64,000 bases of DNA from JBBRNV01 sp038227435. Lineage in GTDB: Bacteria > Patescibacteriota > Minisyncoccia > Phycocordibacterales > CALRBL01. Below the pieces are notes generated by a model, which had not been told where the DNA came from, searched no databases, and worked only from the letters and a program-made list of their open reading frames with translations. Numbering within the stretch: position 1 is the first letter of the stretch; each line of letters opens with the position of its first letter. A program made the translations under genes and the position numbers. Below, in pieces: positions 41,462 to 49,452 of this stretch. The DNA is taken from contig JBBRPW010000001.1 of assembly GCA_038227435.1 (NCBI GenBank), forward strand, positions 57,197-121,196, given 5' to 3'.

Positions 41462-42106
41462 ATGCAAAGTAATTCTCACATACGACATCATAAACAAAAT
41501 CGAATTAAATTATGCGTTTCGGGCGCAGCTGAAATGGGATTTTTAGGTCCTGAGGATTATGAAATTGCAAAAGAATTAGGCCGTGAAATTGTACGCCAGG
41601 GCTGTGTTATTACAACCGGTGCAACAACAGGTTTTCCACTTTGGGCAGCAATGGGTGCAAAAGAAGAAGGTGGAGTGTCCATTGGCCTTTCTCCTGCATC
41701 AAGCGAACACGAACACGTTGAAACATATCGTTTACCCGTTGATTATCAAGATTTAATTATTTATACCGGTTTTGGTTATACTGGTCGTGACCTACTATTA
41801 ACTCGTTCGTCTGACGCTGTTTTAATTGGTCCAGGACGAATTGGAACTATTCATGAATTTACTGTAGCTTATGAAGATCAAAAACCAATTGGAATTTTAC
41901 GAGGTGATTGGGAAACAGATAAAGTAATTGAAATGATTATCGCAAAGAGTCATCGAGTGAATAATAAAATTATTTTCTCTACTTCTCCAAAAGAATTAGT
42001 TTCAAAAATTATTGCAATGGTTCAAGAAGAGGCTAAGGTTCACAACTATGTACGCTCAAATGGAGCAGATGAGATAGGGGGGACATTAGGAGACAGAATT
42101 TTATAA
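41462..42106 (+). CDS. SLOG/LOG-like Rossmann nucleotide-binding protein (TIGR00725 type)
   Basis: A 214-aa cytoplasmic protein. KLCVSGAAEMGFLGPEDYEIAKELGREIVRQG is the first Rossmann unit, followed by ITTGATTGFPLWAAMGAKEEGG (the Gly-rich nucleotide loop) and DAVLIGPGRIGTIHEFTVAYEDQKPIG. The family binds nucleotides or nucleotide-derived ligands; some members act in molybdenum cofactor handling or cytokinin-type hydrolysis, but the role here is unknown. A perfect inverted repeat covers its last codons and stop. Confidence 0.82.
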   Translation: MQSNSHIRHHKQNRIKLCVSGAAEMGFLGPEDYEIAKELGREIVRQGCVITTGATTGFPLWAAMGAKEEGGVSIGLSPASSEHEHVETYRLPVDYQDLIIYTGFGYTGRDLLLTRSSDAVLIGPGRIGTIHEFTVAYEDQKPIGILRGDWETDKVIEMIIAKSHRVNNKIIFSTSPKELVSKIIAMVQEEAKVHNYVRSNGADEIGGTLGDRIL

Positions 42107-42192
42107 TCCCTCATCGTCCTCGGTAGATAGGATTTATTGATTCAGTATCAAAGTAGCCATCTGCGAATGATTCGGATTATAAAATTCTGTCT
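42091..42192. repeat. Perfect 19-bp inverted repeat around a 64-base interior
   Basis: AGACAGAATTTTATAATCC at 42091-42109 is exactly complementary to GGATTATAAAATTCTGTCT at 42174-42192. The left arm contains the last codons (RIL) and the TAA of the SLOG gene. The interior has additional short pairings (TAGAT with ATCT). As RNA it would form a long hairpin at the mRNA 3' end; as DNA it resembles a small terminal-repeat element or an inverted duplication of the gene end. Confidence 0.9.
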
Positions 42193-42195
42193 AAA

Positions 42196-42227
42196 AAATA
42201 AAATACCCCTTACGGGGCATTTTATTT
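42196..42227. terminator. Bidirectional intrinsic terminator
   Basis: AAATAAAATACCCC and GGGGCATTTTATTT pair with one mismatch around TTAC. It sits between the SLOG gene and the convergent rplT and serves both. Confidence 0.85.
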
Positions 42228-42246
42228 AAGAGTGACTAAATCGAGT

Positions 42247-42591
42247 TTAGCTTACTTGTTTAACAATCGCTTCAAAAGAAGCAGGGGCAGTGTTGGCAAG
42301 TTCTGACATGATCTTTCGATCGATAGTGATATTAGCTTTCTTTAAAGCACCAATGAATTTTGAATATGAAAGGTTGAAGGGAGCAAGAGCAGCTGCAATT
42401 CGAGTATTCCACAATTTTCGGAAGTCATTCTTTTTGTCACGTCGGTGAGCAAACGCATATGTTCCTGCGTGAGAAATAGCCTCGTTTGCAAGAGTTTTCT
42501 TTGTTGATCGGCCGAATCGATAACCCTTAACCATTTTCAAGGTATTTCGTCGTGATTTAAGTGTATTCTTTCCTGTTTTAACTCGTGTCAT
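42247..42591 (-). CDS. rplT: Large-subunit ribosomal protein bL20
   Basis: A 114-aa 50S assembly protein. MTRVKTGKNTLKSRRNTLKMVKGYRFGRS and the RKLWNTRIAAALAPFNLSYSKFIGALKKANI core match. In enterobacteria and Bacillus, bL20 or IF3 leaders regulate the infC-rpmI-rplT operon; no such leader is obvious in the 20-base gap to rpmI. Confidence 0.97.
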   Translation of the reverse strand: MTRVKTGKNTLKSRRNTLKMVKGYRFGRSTKKTLANEAISHAGTYAFAHRRDKKNDFRKLWNTRIAAALAPFNLSYSKFIGALKKANITIDRKIMSELANTAPASFEAIVKQVS

Positions 42592-42611
42592 GTTGGTGCT
42601 TTATTAATTTA

Positions 42612-42806
42612 TTAAATACTTGATTGAGATAAGAATCGTGATTTTGACTTGTTTGTCATTGGGAAGTCAGTTCCTCTTTTCTTTTTAAGTTGAGTTCGAC
42701 GTCGAGATTCCTTAGCGTTAAAGTGGTTTTGACCAGCTTTTCGTGCAGTAATCTTTCCGTTTTTACTTACTTTAAGTCGTTTTGAATATGATTTGTTTGT
42801 TTTCAT
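42612..42806 (-). CDS. rpmI: Large-subunit ribosomal protein bL35
   Basis: A 64-aa basic protein. MKTNKSYSKRLKVSKNGKITARKAGQNHFNAKESRRRTQLKKK is typical. It lies between infC and rplT in the universal order, with 26 bases separating it from infC. Confidence 0.95.
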   Translation of the reverse strand: MKTNKSYSKRLKVSKNGKITARKAGQNHFNAKESRRRTQLKKKRGTDFPMTNKSKSRFLSQSSI

Positions 42807-42832
42807 AAAATGTTGATTGTTTCTGCTTAAAT

Positions 42833-43339
42833 TTAAGCTTTTTCGATTACTACCGTCAGGCCTTTAGGACTCTTTTTAGGTTCGTCTGTCATCTTATATT
42901 CAGTTGAAATAAGCTTGAGCATTCGATCGAGTCGTTCTTTTAAGAAGTCAAAATCGAGGTATTTTGAACGGCCGGGGAGGAATAAATCGATTTTAATTCG
43001 ATGATTCTCTTTGAGCCATTCTGAGGCACGCTTGGCTTTAAGGGCTAAATCGTGTTCTCCCGTACCAATTTTAATCTGTAGACTCTTGACTTCAACAACA
43101 TGAGCGCGGGCTTTTGACTCCTTTTGCTTTTTGTTTTGATCGTATTGGAATTTACCATAATCGGCTATTTTTGCAACGGGTGGCGTGGCTAAAGGAGAAA
43201 TCTCAATTAAATCCATTCCGGCCTCGTGAGCAAGCTTTAAAGCCTCAGAAAGGGTAATAACACCAATATTTTCACCCTTCGGACCAATAACGCGAAGTTG
43301 AGCAGCTCGTATTTGATGATTGAATCTAACTTGTGACAA
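42833..43339 (-). CDS. infC: Translation initiation factor IF-3, non-ATG start
   Basis: A 168-aa factor that keeps subunits apart and proofreads the start codon. RFNHQIRAAQLRVIGPKGENIGVITLSEAL (N-domain), the Lys-rich linker and KSLQIKIGTGEHDLALKAKRASEWL with FLPGRSKYLDF-type sequence (C-domain) are present. The only sensible start is TTG at 43339: an in-frame TAG lies 15 bases upstream and no ATG precedes the conserved N-terminus. In Escherichia coli infC uses AUU, which allows autoregulation through start-codon discrimination; the same logic may apply. A TATAGT-like -10 lies about 30 bases upstream. Confidence 0.93.
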   Translation of the reverse strand: MSQVRFNHQIRAAQLRVIGPKGENIGVITLSEALKLAHEAGMDLIEISPLATPPVAKIADYGKFQYDQNKKQKESKARAHVVEVKSLQIKIGTGEHDLALKAKRASEWLKENHRIKIDLFLPGRSKYLDFDFLKERLDRMLKLISTEYKMTDEPKKSPKGLTVVIEKA

Positions 43340-43406
43340 TGTGGAATGTATCTAAATTAATAAAATAGAGTTGTACTATATCACATTTTTGGGATTTTGT
43401 TAGGGC

Positions 43407-44087
43407 TTAAATCTTATGTTGCACCGCATCCATTTCGTCCAATAGTCGTGGATAATCGTCCCAAACTATTAGTTTCCAACCTTGGTGTTCATCGCCGCTA
43501 TTCCAACTATTGTATTCAAGTAGGGTAGTTGAGCAGTTATGCATCGGGTTTAAAAATGAAAGTCGAACAAGTTCTTGAGAACTAATGTTTTCTCCAAATT
43601 CAATTAAAAGCGCCACCATTCGAATAAAAATTCCATGTGACACACACATAATATGTTTTTCTGGACGTGCAGCTAAAAAAGCCAAAAGAGCTTTAGCTCT
43701 CTCTTTTAAATCTTCAAAATTTTCTTCATCTGAATATCTGAGGTTTTTATCGTGAAAACTTTTATCAATTACATTAATTATTTTTTGTACCTCAGGGTCA
43801 TCTGCACTTTTTCCAACAATTTCACTAGGATTTCGTCTTTCTATTAAAAGATTTGTTACTTCAAGTGGATGTTTTAATTGTGCATTAATAATTTCTGCTG
43901 TTTGCATCGTTCTTTCATATGGGCTCACAAAAATAATATCGATTGGAGTTTTACTGAATCTGTCGGCAACAAATTCTGCTTGTTTTATGCCATGAGGGCT
44001 TAATTTACCGAGTGGACCCTGTCTAACATTGTTTGCATTGTTCTCACTTTCGCCGTGACGGACGAGATAAATCTGCTTGGTTGCCAT
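43407..44087 (-). CDS. Histidine phosphatase superfamily protein (phosphoglycerate-mutase-like)
   Basis: A 226-aa protein. The phospho-His motif LVRHGES has H11. Further catalytic residues lie in FVSPYERTMQTAEI, LIERRNPSE (Glu) and CVSHGIFIR (second His). True cofactor-dependent phosphoglycerate mutase has a different, more conserved C-terminal pattern, so a phosphatase of unknown substrate is the safer call. It lies upstream of infC on the same strand. Only 29 bases separate its start from the divergent PH-domain gene. Confidence 0.85.
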   Translation of the reverse strand: MATKQIYLVRHGESENNANNVRQGPLGKLSPHGIKQAEFVADRFSKTPIDIIFVSPYERTMQTAEIINAQLKHPLEVTNLLIERRNPSEIVGKSADDPEVQKIINVIDKSFHDKNLRYSDEENFEDLKERAKALLAFLAARPEKHIMCVSHGIFIRMVALLIEFGENISSQELVRLSFLNPMHNCSTTLLEYNSWNSGDEHQGWKLIVWDDYPRLLDEMDAVQHKI

Positions 44088-44116
44088 GATAAAATGAGTA
44101 TACTATATATTAATCT

Positions 44117-44728
44117 ATGGCCATCATCGAAAACGTTCCAACCAGATTAGGGCTCAAAGTCTTATTTGTACAGCTTCTTATGGGTTTAATGCCTGTATTT
44201 GGGCTTTTCTTCCTTACTGCAATTGTGGGGATTTTTATTATTAGATACGACGCGCTCGCGGCATATTTAAACCTTTCAGTAGATTTATATAAGATAGGCC
44301 TTACTATTTTAAGTGCATTATTTTTAATTGGACTCGCAGGAGTTTTTCTTTTCGCATTAATTGTAATTGTGTACAGGGTACTTAGTTACTATTATTACTT
44401 CTATACAGTTGCTGAATTTAGTTTCCAAGTTAATAGTGGAATCTTCGATCGACAAGATATATCAATTTCATATAGACAAATTAGAAATGTGGATATTAGC
44501 CAACCGTTTCTATTCACTGTTTTGGGAGTAGCCCTCGTTGATATTTTTAGCTTGAGTAATGCAAGTGATGCAGTCAATCCCTCAAAAGGAATTGATATGA
44601 TAATAATGCTTGATCGTGACACAGCGGAGGAGCTTCAAACATTTTTGATTAAAAAATCAAATGTTGGTGAAGTAATTGAATTTCCCGGAGGTGCAAGAGC
44701 TACCATTTCAAGAACTGAAAAATTTTAG
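44117..44728 (+). CDS. Membrane protein with bacterial PH (bPH2/DUF304-like) domain
   Basis: A 203-aa protein with two long hydrophobic segments (about 15-45 and 60-95), followed by a cytoplasmic bPH2 domain: FSFQVNSGIFDRQDISISYRQIRNVDISQPFLFTVLGVALVDI. Such YdbS/YdbT-type proteins are common but poorly understood envelope proteins. It begins an apparent plus-strand set running to 48646. The 29-base divergent spacer implies nearly leaderless mRNAs in both directions. Confidence 0.82.
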   Translation: MAIIENVPTRLGLKVLFVQLLMGLMPVFGLFFLTAIVGIFIIRYDALAAYLNLSVDLYKIGLTILSALFLIGLAGVFLFALIVIVYRVLSYYYYFYTVAEFSFQVNSGIFDRQDISISYRQIRNVDISQPFLFTVLGVALVDIFSLSNASDAVNPSKGIDMIIMLDRDTAEELQTFLIKKSNVGEVIEFPGGARATISRTEKF

Positions 44729-44768
44729 TTCTTCGAATACCTTTTATCAAAATATACATTTAAAATAT

Positions 44769-45041
44769 ATGAAAAATACGTACATAAAGCTTATATTCAG
44801 CCTCACTATGATTATTGGTTTGTTAGTGCACCCAGTTTTAATTTCTGCAAAAACAACTACAGATACAGCAAATTCTGTTAAAACTTCTGTTACATCAAAA
44901 AAAGAAGTACATGATATGAAAGTTGTTAAAAAAACTGCCAAAAAAGTAGCTAAAAAGAGAGCGCAAAAAAAGAAAAAGAAGGGAACAAGTAAATTATTGC
45001 CCGCTCCACTTTTTGACCCACTCACAGCACCTGGAAATTAG
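44769..45041 (+). CDS. Small exported Lys-rich protein
   Basis: A 90-aa protein. ATG at 44769 gives a clean signal peptide (KNTYIKLIFSLTMIIGLLVHPVLISAKT, cleavage probably after ISA). The mature part is very basic, with KKTAKKVAKKRAQKKKKKGTSK, then the Pro-rich end LLPAPLFDPLTAPGN. The longer frame from 44676 overlaps the PH-domain gene. The polycationic mature peptide could bind DNA or an acidic surface polymer; this is inference. Confidence 0.7.
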   Translation: MKNTYIKLIFSLTMIIGLLVHPVLISAKTTTDTANSVKTSVTSKKEVHDMKVVKKTAKKVAKKRAQKKKKKGTSKLLPAPLFDPLTAPGN

Positions 45042-45065
45042 TCTGTAATCATTTATACTAGGAGC

Positions 45066-45287
45066 ATGTCAAAAAGTTTATTGGGAATTGGATTTGCTTT
45101 AGTTGGTTTAATTATTGCCTACACTCCATTTCAAGAAACAATTAAAATTCCTCTCATTATCTTTTTGTTTGTTTGCCAGCTTTTTATCTTTTCATTTTTT
45201 GAAACATACCGAATTAGAAGTGAACGTTTAGAGGTTGAAAAGAAAGAGCAAGAACAAGAGCAGAATCACGAATCTAGCCATGAATAG
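45066..45287 (+). CDS. Small two-helix membrane protein
   Basis: A 73-aa protein with two membrane helices (about 4-22 and 27-46) and a charged Glu/Gln-rich tail (RLEVEKKEQEQEQNHESSHE). No family is recognised. Its last 8 bases overlap the start of the next gene, indicating translational coupling with the DUF4015 protein. Confidence 0.65.
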   Translation: MSKSLLGIGFALVGLIIAYTPFQETIKIPLIIFLFVCQLFIFSFFETYRIRSERLEVEKKEQEQEQNHESSHE

Positions 45288-46599
45288 AACTAATCAGATC
45301 TTAACCCTTTCATTTTCTTTTGCTGTTTGCGTTTGTTTCTTTGCTCTGCCTCATATGTTGCGAGTCAATTATGTAAGGGATGGCATTAAAACTGACAAAG
45401 TTGGAGGAGGCGCTGCGTATGTTGCTGCCGCTACTAATCAATTGAATACTTCAACTTCTTCAACTTCTGCAACAACTACAACAATCACTACCGCTTTAAA
45501 TTCAACAACCACAGATAGCACGTCATCGAACAATCAGACAACTGATGTTAATAATCAAGGAACAGGAGTAACTGTTCAATTTGATTCTCAAAATGTTTCT
45601 CATATTAAAACTCCAAAGCAAGTCAAGGCAATTTATATTTCAAGTTGGGTAGCAGGTACGCAATCACTCCGAACAAAATTAATTGCACTCGCTGATAATA
45701 CAGAAATTAATGCAGTTGTAATCGACATCAAAGATTACACAGGAAAAATGTCATTTATCCCAAATGATAAAGGGTTACTTGATAGTGGAGTGGGAGAAAA
45801 ACGAATTGCGGACATTGATTCACTTCTCGCCACACTTCATCAAAAAGGAATTTATGTTATTGGGCGAGTAGCTACGTTTCAAGATCCATTTTTAGGGCAG
45901 ATCCATCCAGAAATTGCGGTGAAGAAAGCAAGTGATGGAAAAATTTGGAAAGATAAAAAAGGAATTAGTTGGATCGATGCAGGATCAAAACTTGCATGGG
46001 AGCATAATAAAAATATTGCGATTGAGTCATATAATAGGGGATTTGATGAAATTCAATTTGATTACATAAGGTATCCATCTGATGGAAATATGCAAGACAT
46101 TGCATTTCCCCAAAGTAATTTATCGGCAAAAGTTACTAAACATTCAGTGCTAAAAAGTTTCTTCTCATATTTACACGACGAGCTTTCTCCAAAAGGAATT
46201 ATTATTTCAGCCGATTTATTTGGAATGACAACGGTTACCACTGACGACTTAGGAATTGGCCAAGTATTAGGAGATGCACTGACTACAATGGATTACGTTT
46301 CGCCAATGGTATATCCATCACATTTTCCAAATGGTTGGGAAAAGTTTAAAAATCCAGCCGCAAAACCATATGAAGTAATTCAAATTTCAATGTCAGGTGC
46401 AGTTAAAAAGGCAAAAGAGGTTGGAGTTTCTCCACTTAAACTCCGCCCTTGGCTCCAAGATTTTAATTTAGGTGCAACATATACCGATGAAATGGTTCGT
46501 AAACAAATTCAAGCAACATATGATGTTGGTCTAAATTCGTGGTTACTGTGGAGTGCTGCAAATCACTATCATGAAGGGGCACTCGAAAAAACTCAATAG
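45280..46599 (+). CDS. Putative glycoside hydrolase, DUF4015 family, exported
   Basis: A 439-aa protein from ATG at 45280; the frame extends back to 45235 but the ATG gives a clear membrane anchor or signal segment (about 5-25). A Thr/Ser/Asn-rich linker (about 45-105) is followed by the DUF4015 TIM-barrel-like domain: KAIYISSWVAGT, VVIDIKDYTGKMSF, IGRVATFQDP, EIQFDYIRYPSDG, SADLFGMTT, MDYVSPMVYPSHFP and RPWLQDF. The acidic residues of IKDYTG and QFDYIRYP are likely catalytic. The substrate is unknown; a surface polysaccharide is plausible given the downstream locus. Confidence 0.85.
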   Translation: MNRTNQILTLSFSFAVCVCFFALPHMLRVNYVRDGIKTDKVGGGAAYVAAATNQLNTSTSSTSATTTTITTALNSTTTDSTSSNNQTTDVNNQGTGVTVQFDSQNVSHIKTPKQVKAIYISSWVAGTQSLRTKLIALADNTEINAVVIDIKDYTGKMSFIPNDKGLLDSGVGEKRIADIDSLLATLHQKGIYVIGRVATFQDPFLGQIHPEIAVKKASDGKIWKDKKGISWIDAGSKLAWEHNKNIAIESYNRGFDEIQFDYIRYPSDGNMQDIAFPQSNLSAKVTKHSVLKSFFSYLHDELSPKGIIISADLFGMTTVTTDDLGIGQVLGDALTTMDYVSPMVYPSHFPNGWEKFKNPAAKPYEVIQISMSGAVKKAKEVGVSPLKLRPWLQDFNLGATYTDEMVRKQIQATYDVGLNSWLLWSAANHYHEGALEKTQ

Positions 46600-46639
46600 C
46601 TATTCGGATTTAGCAATCAAAATGATATAGTTATCTCAA

Positions 46640-48646
46640 ATGGGTAATCCTGACATTACATACTTTGCGGAAACGGATGCGCGAAATAGACGTACGCCGT
46701 TTGGAATTAAAGACGAAGACAGATCTCGTCATATCTACATTATTGGAAAGACGGGTATGGGTAAATCAACTACTCTTGAAAACATGGCCATTCAAGATGT
46801 TCAAAGAGGAAATGGTTTCGCCTTCCTTGATCCTCACGGAAAAACAGCTGACTTATTTTTAGAATACATTCCTGAACATCGAAAAAAAGATGTGATTTAT
46901 TTTGCACCGTTTGATACTGATTTTCCAATTGCATTTAATGTGATGGAAGACGTGGGCTACGATAAGCGTCATTTAGTGGTAAGTGGACTGATGTCGGCTT
47001 TTAAAAAGATTTGGGTAGATGCCTGGAGTGCCAGAATGGAATACATTTTGAGCAATATTTTGCTTGCGCTATTGGAGTATCCAAATTCAACAATGATTGG
47101 GGTAAACCGAATGCTTTCAGATAAAGAATATCGAAGGAAAGTTGTTGATTATGTAACTGACCCATCAGTAAAACTTTTTTGGACCGACGAATATGCAAAA
47201 TGGCCAGAAAATTATGCACGTGAAGCGGGCGCTGCTATTCAAAATAAAATTGGGCAATTTATTTCGAATCCATTAATTCGAAATATTATTGGACAAACCA
47301 AATCGACATTCGACATTCGAAAGGCGATGGATGAAAAAAAGATTATCATCGTTAACCTTTCAAAAGGAAGAATGGGGGAAACGAATGCAAACTTACTTGG
47401 AAGTATGCTCATTACTAAAATTTATTTAGCTGCGCTTTCTCGCGCAGATCAAAGTGAAAAACAGCTTGATAAATTACCTCCCTTTTATTTGTATGTAGAT
47501 GAGTTTCAAAACTTCGCCAACGAATCATTCGCCGGAATTCTTTCTGAGGCCCGAAAATATAAATTATGTTTAACGGTGGCTCATCAATATATTGAACAAA
47601 TGAGTGATGAGGTACGTGCAGCAGTATTTGGAAACGTGGGCACTATGATTAGTTTTAGAGTGGGAGCATACGATGCTGATGTTCTTGAAAAAGAATTTAC
47701 TCCAACTTTCGTGGCTGAGGATTTAGTGAATTTGGGGAAGTATCAAATTTACTTAAAATTAATGATTGATGAAGTAACTTCAGCACCATTTTCTGCAAAT
47801 ACGATTCCTCAAATTGAAAAACCAATTGTGTCGTTTAAGGATGAAGCAATTGCTGAATCGCGAAAAGCCTACGCACTTCCGCGAGAAGTTGTGGAAAAAG
47901 AAATTCAAGATTGGCATGCAATTTCTCCAGTGTCATCAGGAGGGAATGATAAAAGAGATGGAGAAAGAAAAGATGGAGGTAGAGATGGTGGAGGAAGAGA
48001 CGCTGCTCCTCGAAATAGAGATGGTGACAGAGACCGAGGAGGAGGATTTGATAAGGTTGATAGAGGACAAGCCGAGCAAAAACGTGCTTCAAAAAATGCA
48101 GAAGAAAATTTTCAATTCTTGGCCCGAAGTACAAAAAACGATATCGATAGAAATGTAACTCCTTCTCCATCGCTTTCCCAATCTCCATCTCCAACCCAAC
48201 AATCAACACATATTCAAAAATCACATCAACCCCACCATACTACTCAGGATCAAAAGCCAGGACAACATTCTGTGCCACACGTTTCCCATCATCAAGCAGC
48301 CCATTCTCATGCACATCAACCTCCTCAGCAAAAAGTTTCTTTAAATCATTTAGCAGATGGAAAAAATAAACAATTAAATACTCAAAAGGCTGCTTCACAT
48401 ACTCACATTCAAGGATTGCGTGATGCTCTTAAGTCGTATATCAAACCAGAAACAAATGGTCCTGGAGTAAAAGCTGAAGAGAAGGTTGATGAAAAAAATG
48501 AAAACATTAAATCAGAGCATGTGTCAGAAGATAGATCTCATCAAAGTAATCAATCTAATCAAAATAATTCTGCTAACTCTAGTCCAAAAAAAGAAGTTCC
48601 AAAAGATGAGTTGATTAAGATTTTGAAAGGTAACGACGAATCTTAA
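46640..48646 (+). CDS. VirD4/TraG-like ATPase with disordered Arg/Gly- and His-rich tail
   Basis: A 668-aa P-loop ATPase paralogous to the core of the protein at 35381. The core has GKTGMGKS (36-43), FLDPHGKTADL, IIVNLSKGRMGETNANLLG, YVDEFQN (D287-E288) and ILSEARKYKLCLTVAHQYI. It lacks the long N-terminal region of its paralogue. From about residue 430 the protein becomes low-complexity: RDG/RGG repeats (ERKDGGRDGGGRDAAPRNRD), Pro/Gln runs, then a His-rich part (SHQPHH, HVSHHQAAHSHAHQ). The tail could mediate partner, nucleic-acid or metal binding. The 3' end overlaps the convergent glycosyltransferase by 32 bases. Confidence 0.82.
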   Translation: MGNPDITYFAETDARNRRTPFGIKDEDRSRHIYIIGKTGMGKSTTLENMAIQDVQRGNGFAFLDPHGKTADLFLEYIPEHRKKDVIYFAPFDTDFPIAFNVMEDVGYDKRHLVVSGLMSAFKKIWVDAWSARMEYILSNILLALLEYPNSTMIGVNRMLSDKEYRRKVVDYVTDPSVKLFWTDEYAKWPENYAREAGAAIQNKIGQFISNPLIRNIIGQTKSTFDIRKAMDEKKIIIVNLSKGRMGETNANLLGSMLITKIYLAALSRADQSEKQLDKLPPFYLYVDEFQNFANESFAGILSEARKYKLCLTVAHQYIEQMSDEVRAAVFGNVGTMISFRVGAYDADVLEKEFTPTFVAEDLVNLGKYQIYLKLMIDEVTSAPFSANTIPQIEKPIVSFKDEAIAESRKAYALPREVVEKEIQDWHAISPVSSGGNDKRDGERKDGGRDGGGRDAAPRNRDGDRDRGGGFDKVDRGQAEQKRASKNAEENFQFLARSTKNDIDRNVTPSPSLSQSPSPTQQSTHIQKSHQPHHTTQDQKPGQHSVPHVSHHQAAHSHAHQPPQQKVSLNHLADGKNKQLNTQKAASHTHIQGLRDALKSYIKPETNGPGVKAEEKVDEKNENIKSEHVSEDRSHQSNQSNQNNSANSSPKKEVPKDELIKILKGNDES

Positions 48647-49421
48647 AGAGTTGTTTTTTAATAATTGGTCTCCATATGCCAATAAAATAGAAAGGATAGT
48701 ATGGTTTGTATCGTTTTAGAATCATCGTTGAAGCCAAAATGTCTTTTTCTTGGCTTATTTTCGATATATTTCCATCGTGCTTTAAATACGATGTTGTAAT
48801 ATCGGGAAGGTTTGCTAACTCATGCTTAACACCAAGGCACATAAATAAATCCCAATCTTCCCAAATAGGAACGCTAGGATCGTAAATATCTCCTTCATTA
48901 TTAATTGAAACGAGCATTGATTTTCTGATGAGAGTTGTAGAATGCATCAATTGATTAAAAAGCATCATTCGGTTTTTTATTTTTTTATTTATTAGTGCAA
49001 AGTGAGTAGTAAACAATGTGCGGGCATTTTGATCGGTAATGTTTGCTTGTGTACCAACTACAGCAACCTGTTTATTTTTTTCTGTTTCCATAAAAAAAAC
49101 CTGCTTCTCGATTTTTCGGGGATCGTGCCACCAGTCGTCGCTATCGAGCGGTGCAACATACACACCTTTTGCGTAGGCGAGTGCTTTGTTTCTGTTTTTT
49201 GTAATTCCTAAATTACTTTCATTTTTAATATAGGTAATTCTGTAATCATTAAAAGATTTCACAACTTCTTCAGTATTATCTGTTGAGGCATCGTCGAGCA
49301 CAATTACTTCAAGATTAGGATGTGTTTGAGCCAAAGCACTTTTAATTGAAAGCACCAAAAGCGGAGCACGGTTAAATGTGCAAATAATGACCGATACGAG
49401 AGGTGAGTTAATGTTATTCAT
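48615..49421 (-). CDS. Glycosyltransferase family 2
   Basis: A 268-aa GT-A enzyme. VSVIICTFNRAPLLVLSIKSAL, EVIVLDDASTDNTEEVV and the metal-binding APLDSDDWWHDP are typical of GT2. It is the most downstream gene of the minus-strand polysaccharide locus. No membrane segment is seen; the sugar donor is unknown. Confidence 0.88.
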   Translation of the reverse strand: MNNINSPLVSVIICTFNRAPLLVLSIKSALAQTHPNLEVIVLDDASTDNTEEVVKSFNDYRITYIKNESNLGITKNRNKALAYAKGVYVAPLDSDDWWHDPRKIEKQVFFMETEKNKQVAVVGTQANITDQNARTLFTTHFALINKKIKNRMMLFNQLMHSTTLIRKSMLVSINNEGDIYDPSVPIWEDWDLFMCLGVKHELANLPDITTSYLKHDGNISKISQEKDILASTMILKRYKPYYPFYFIGIWRPIIKKQLFKIRRYLSKS

Positions 49422-49452
49422 ATTTCTACCTCAATTACGGCTCAGCGCAGGG

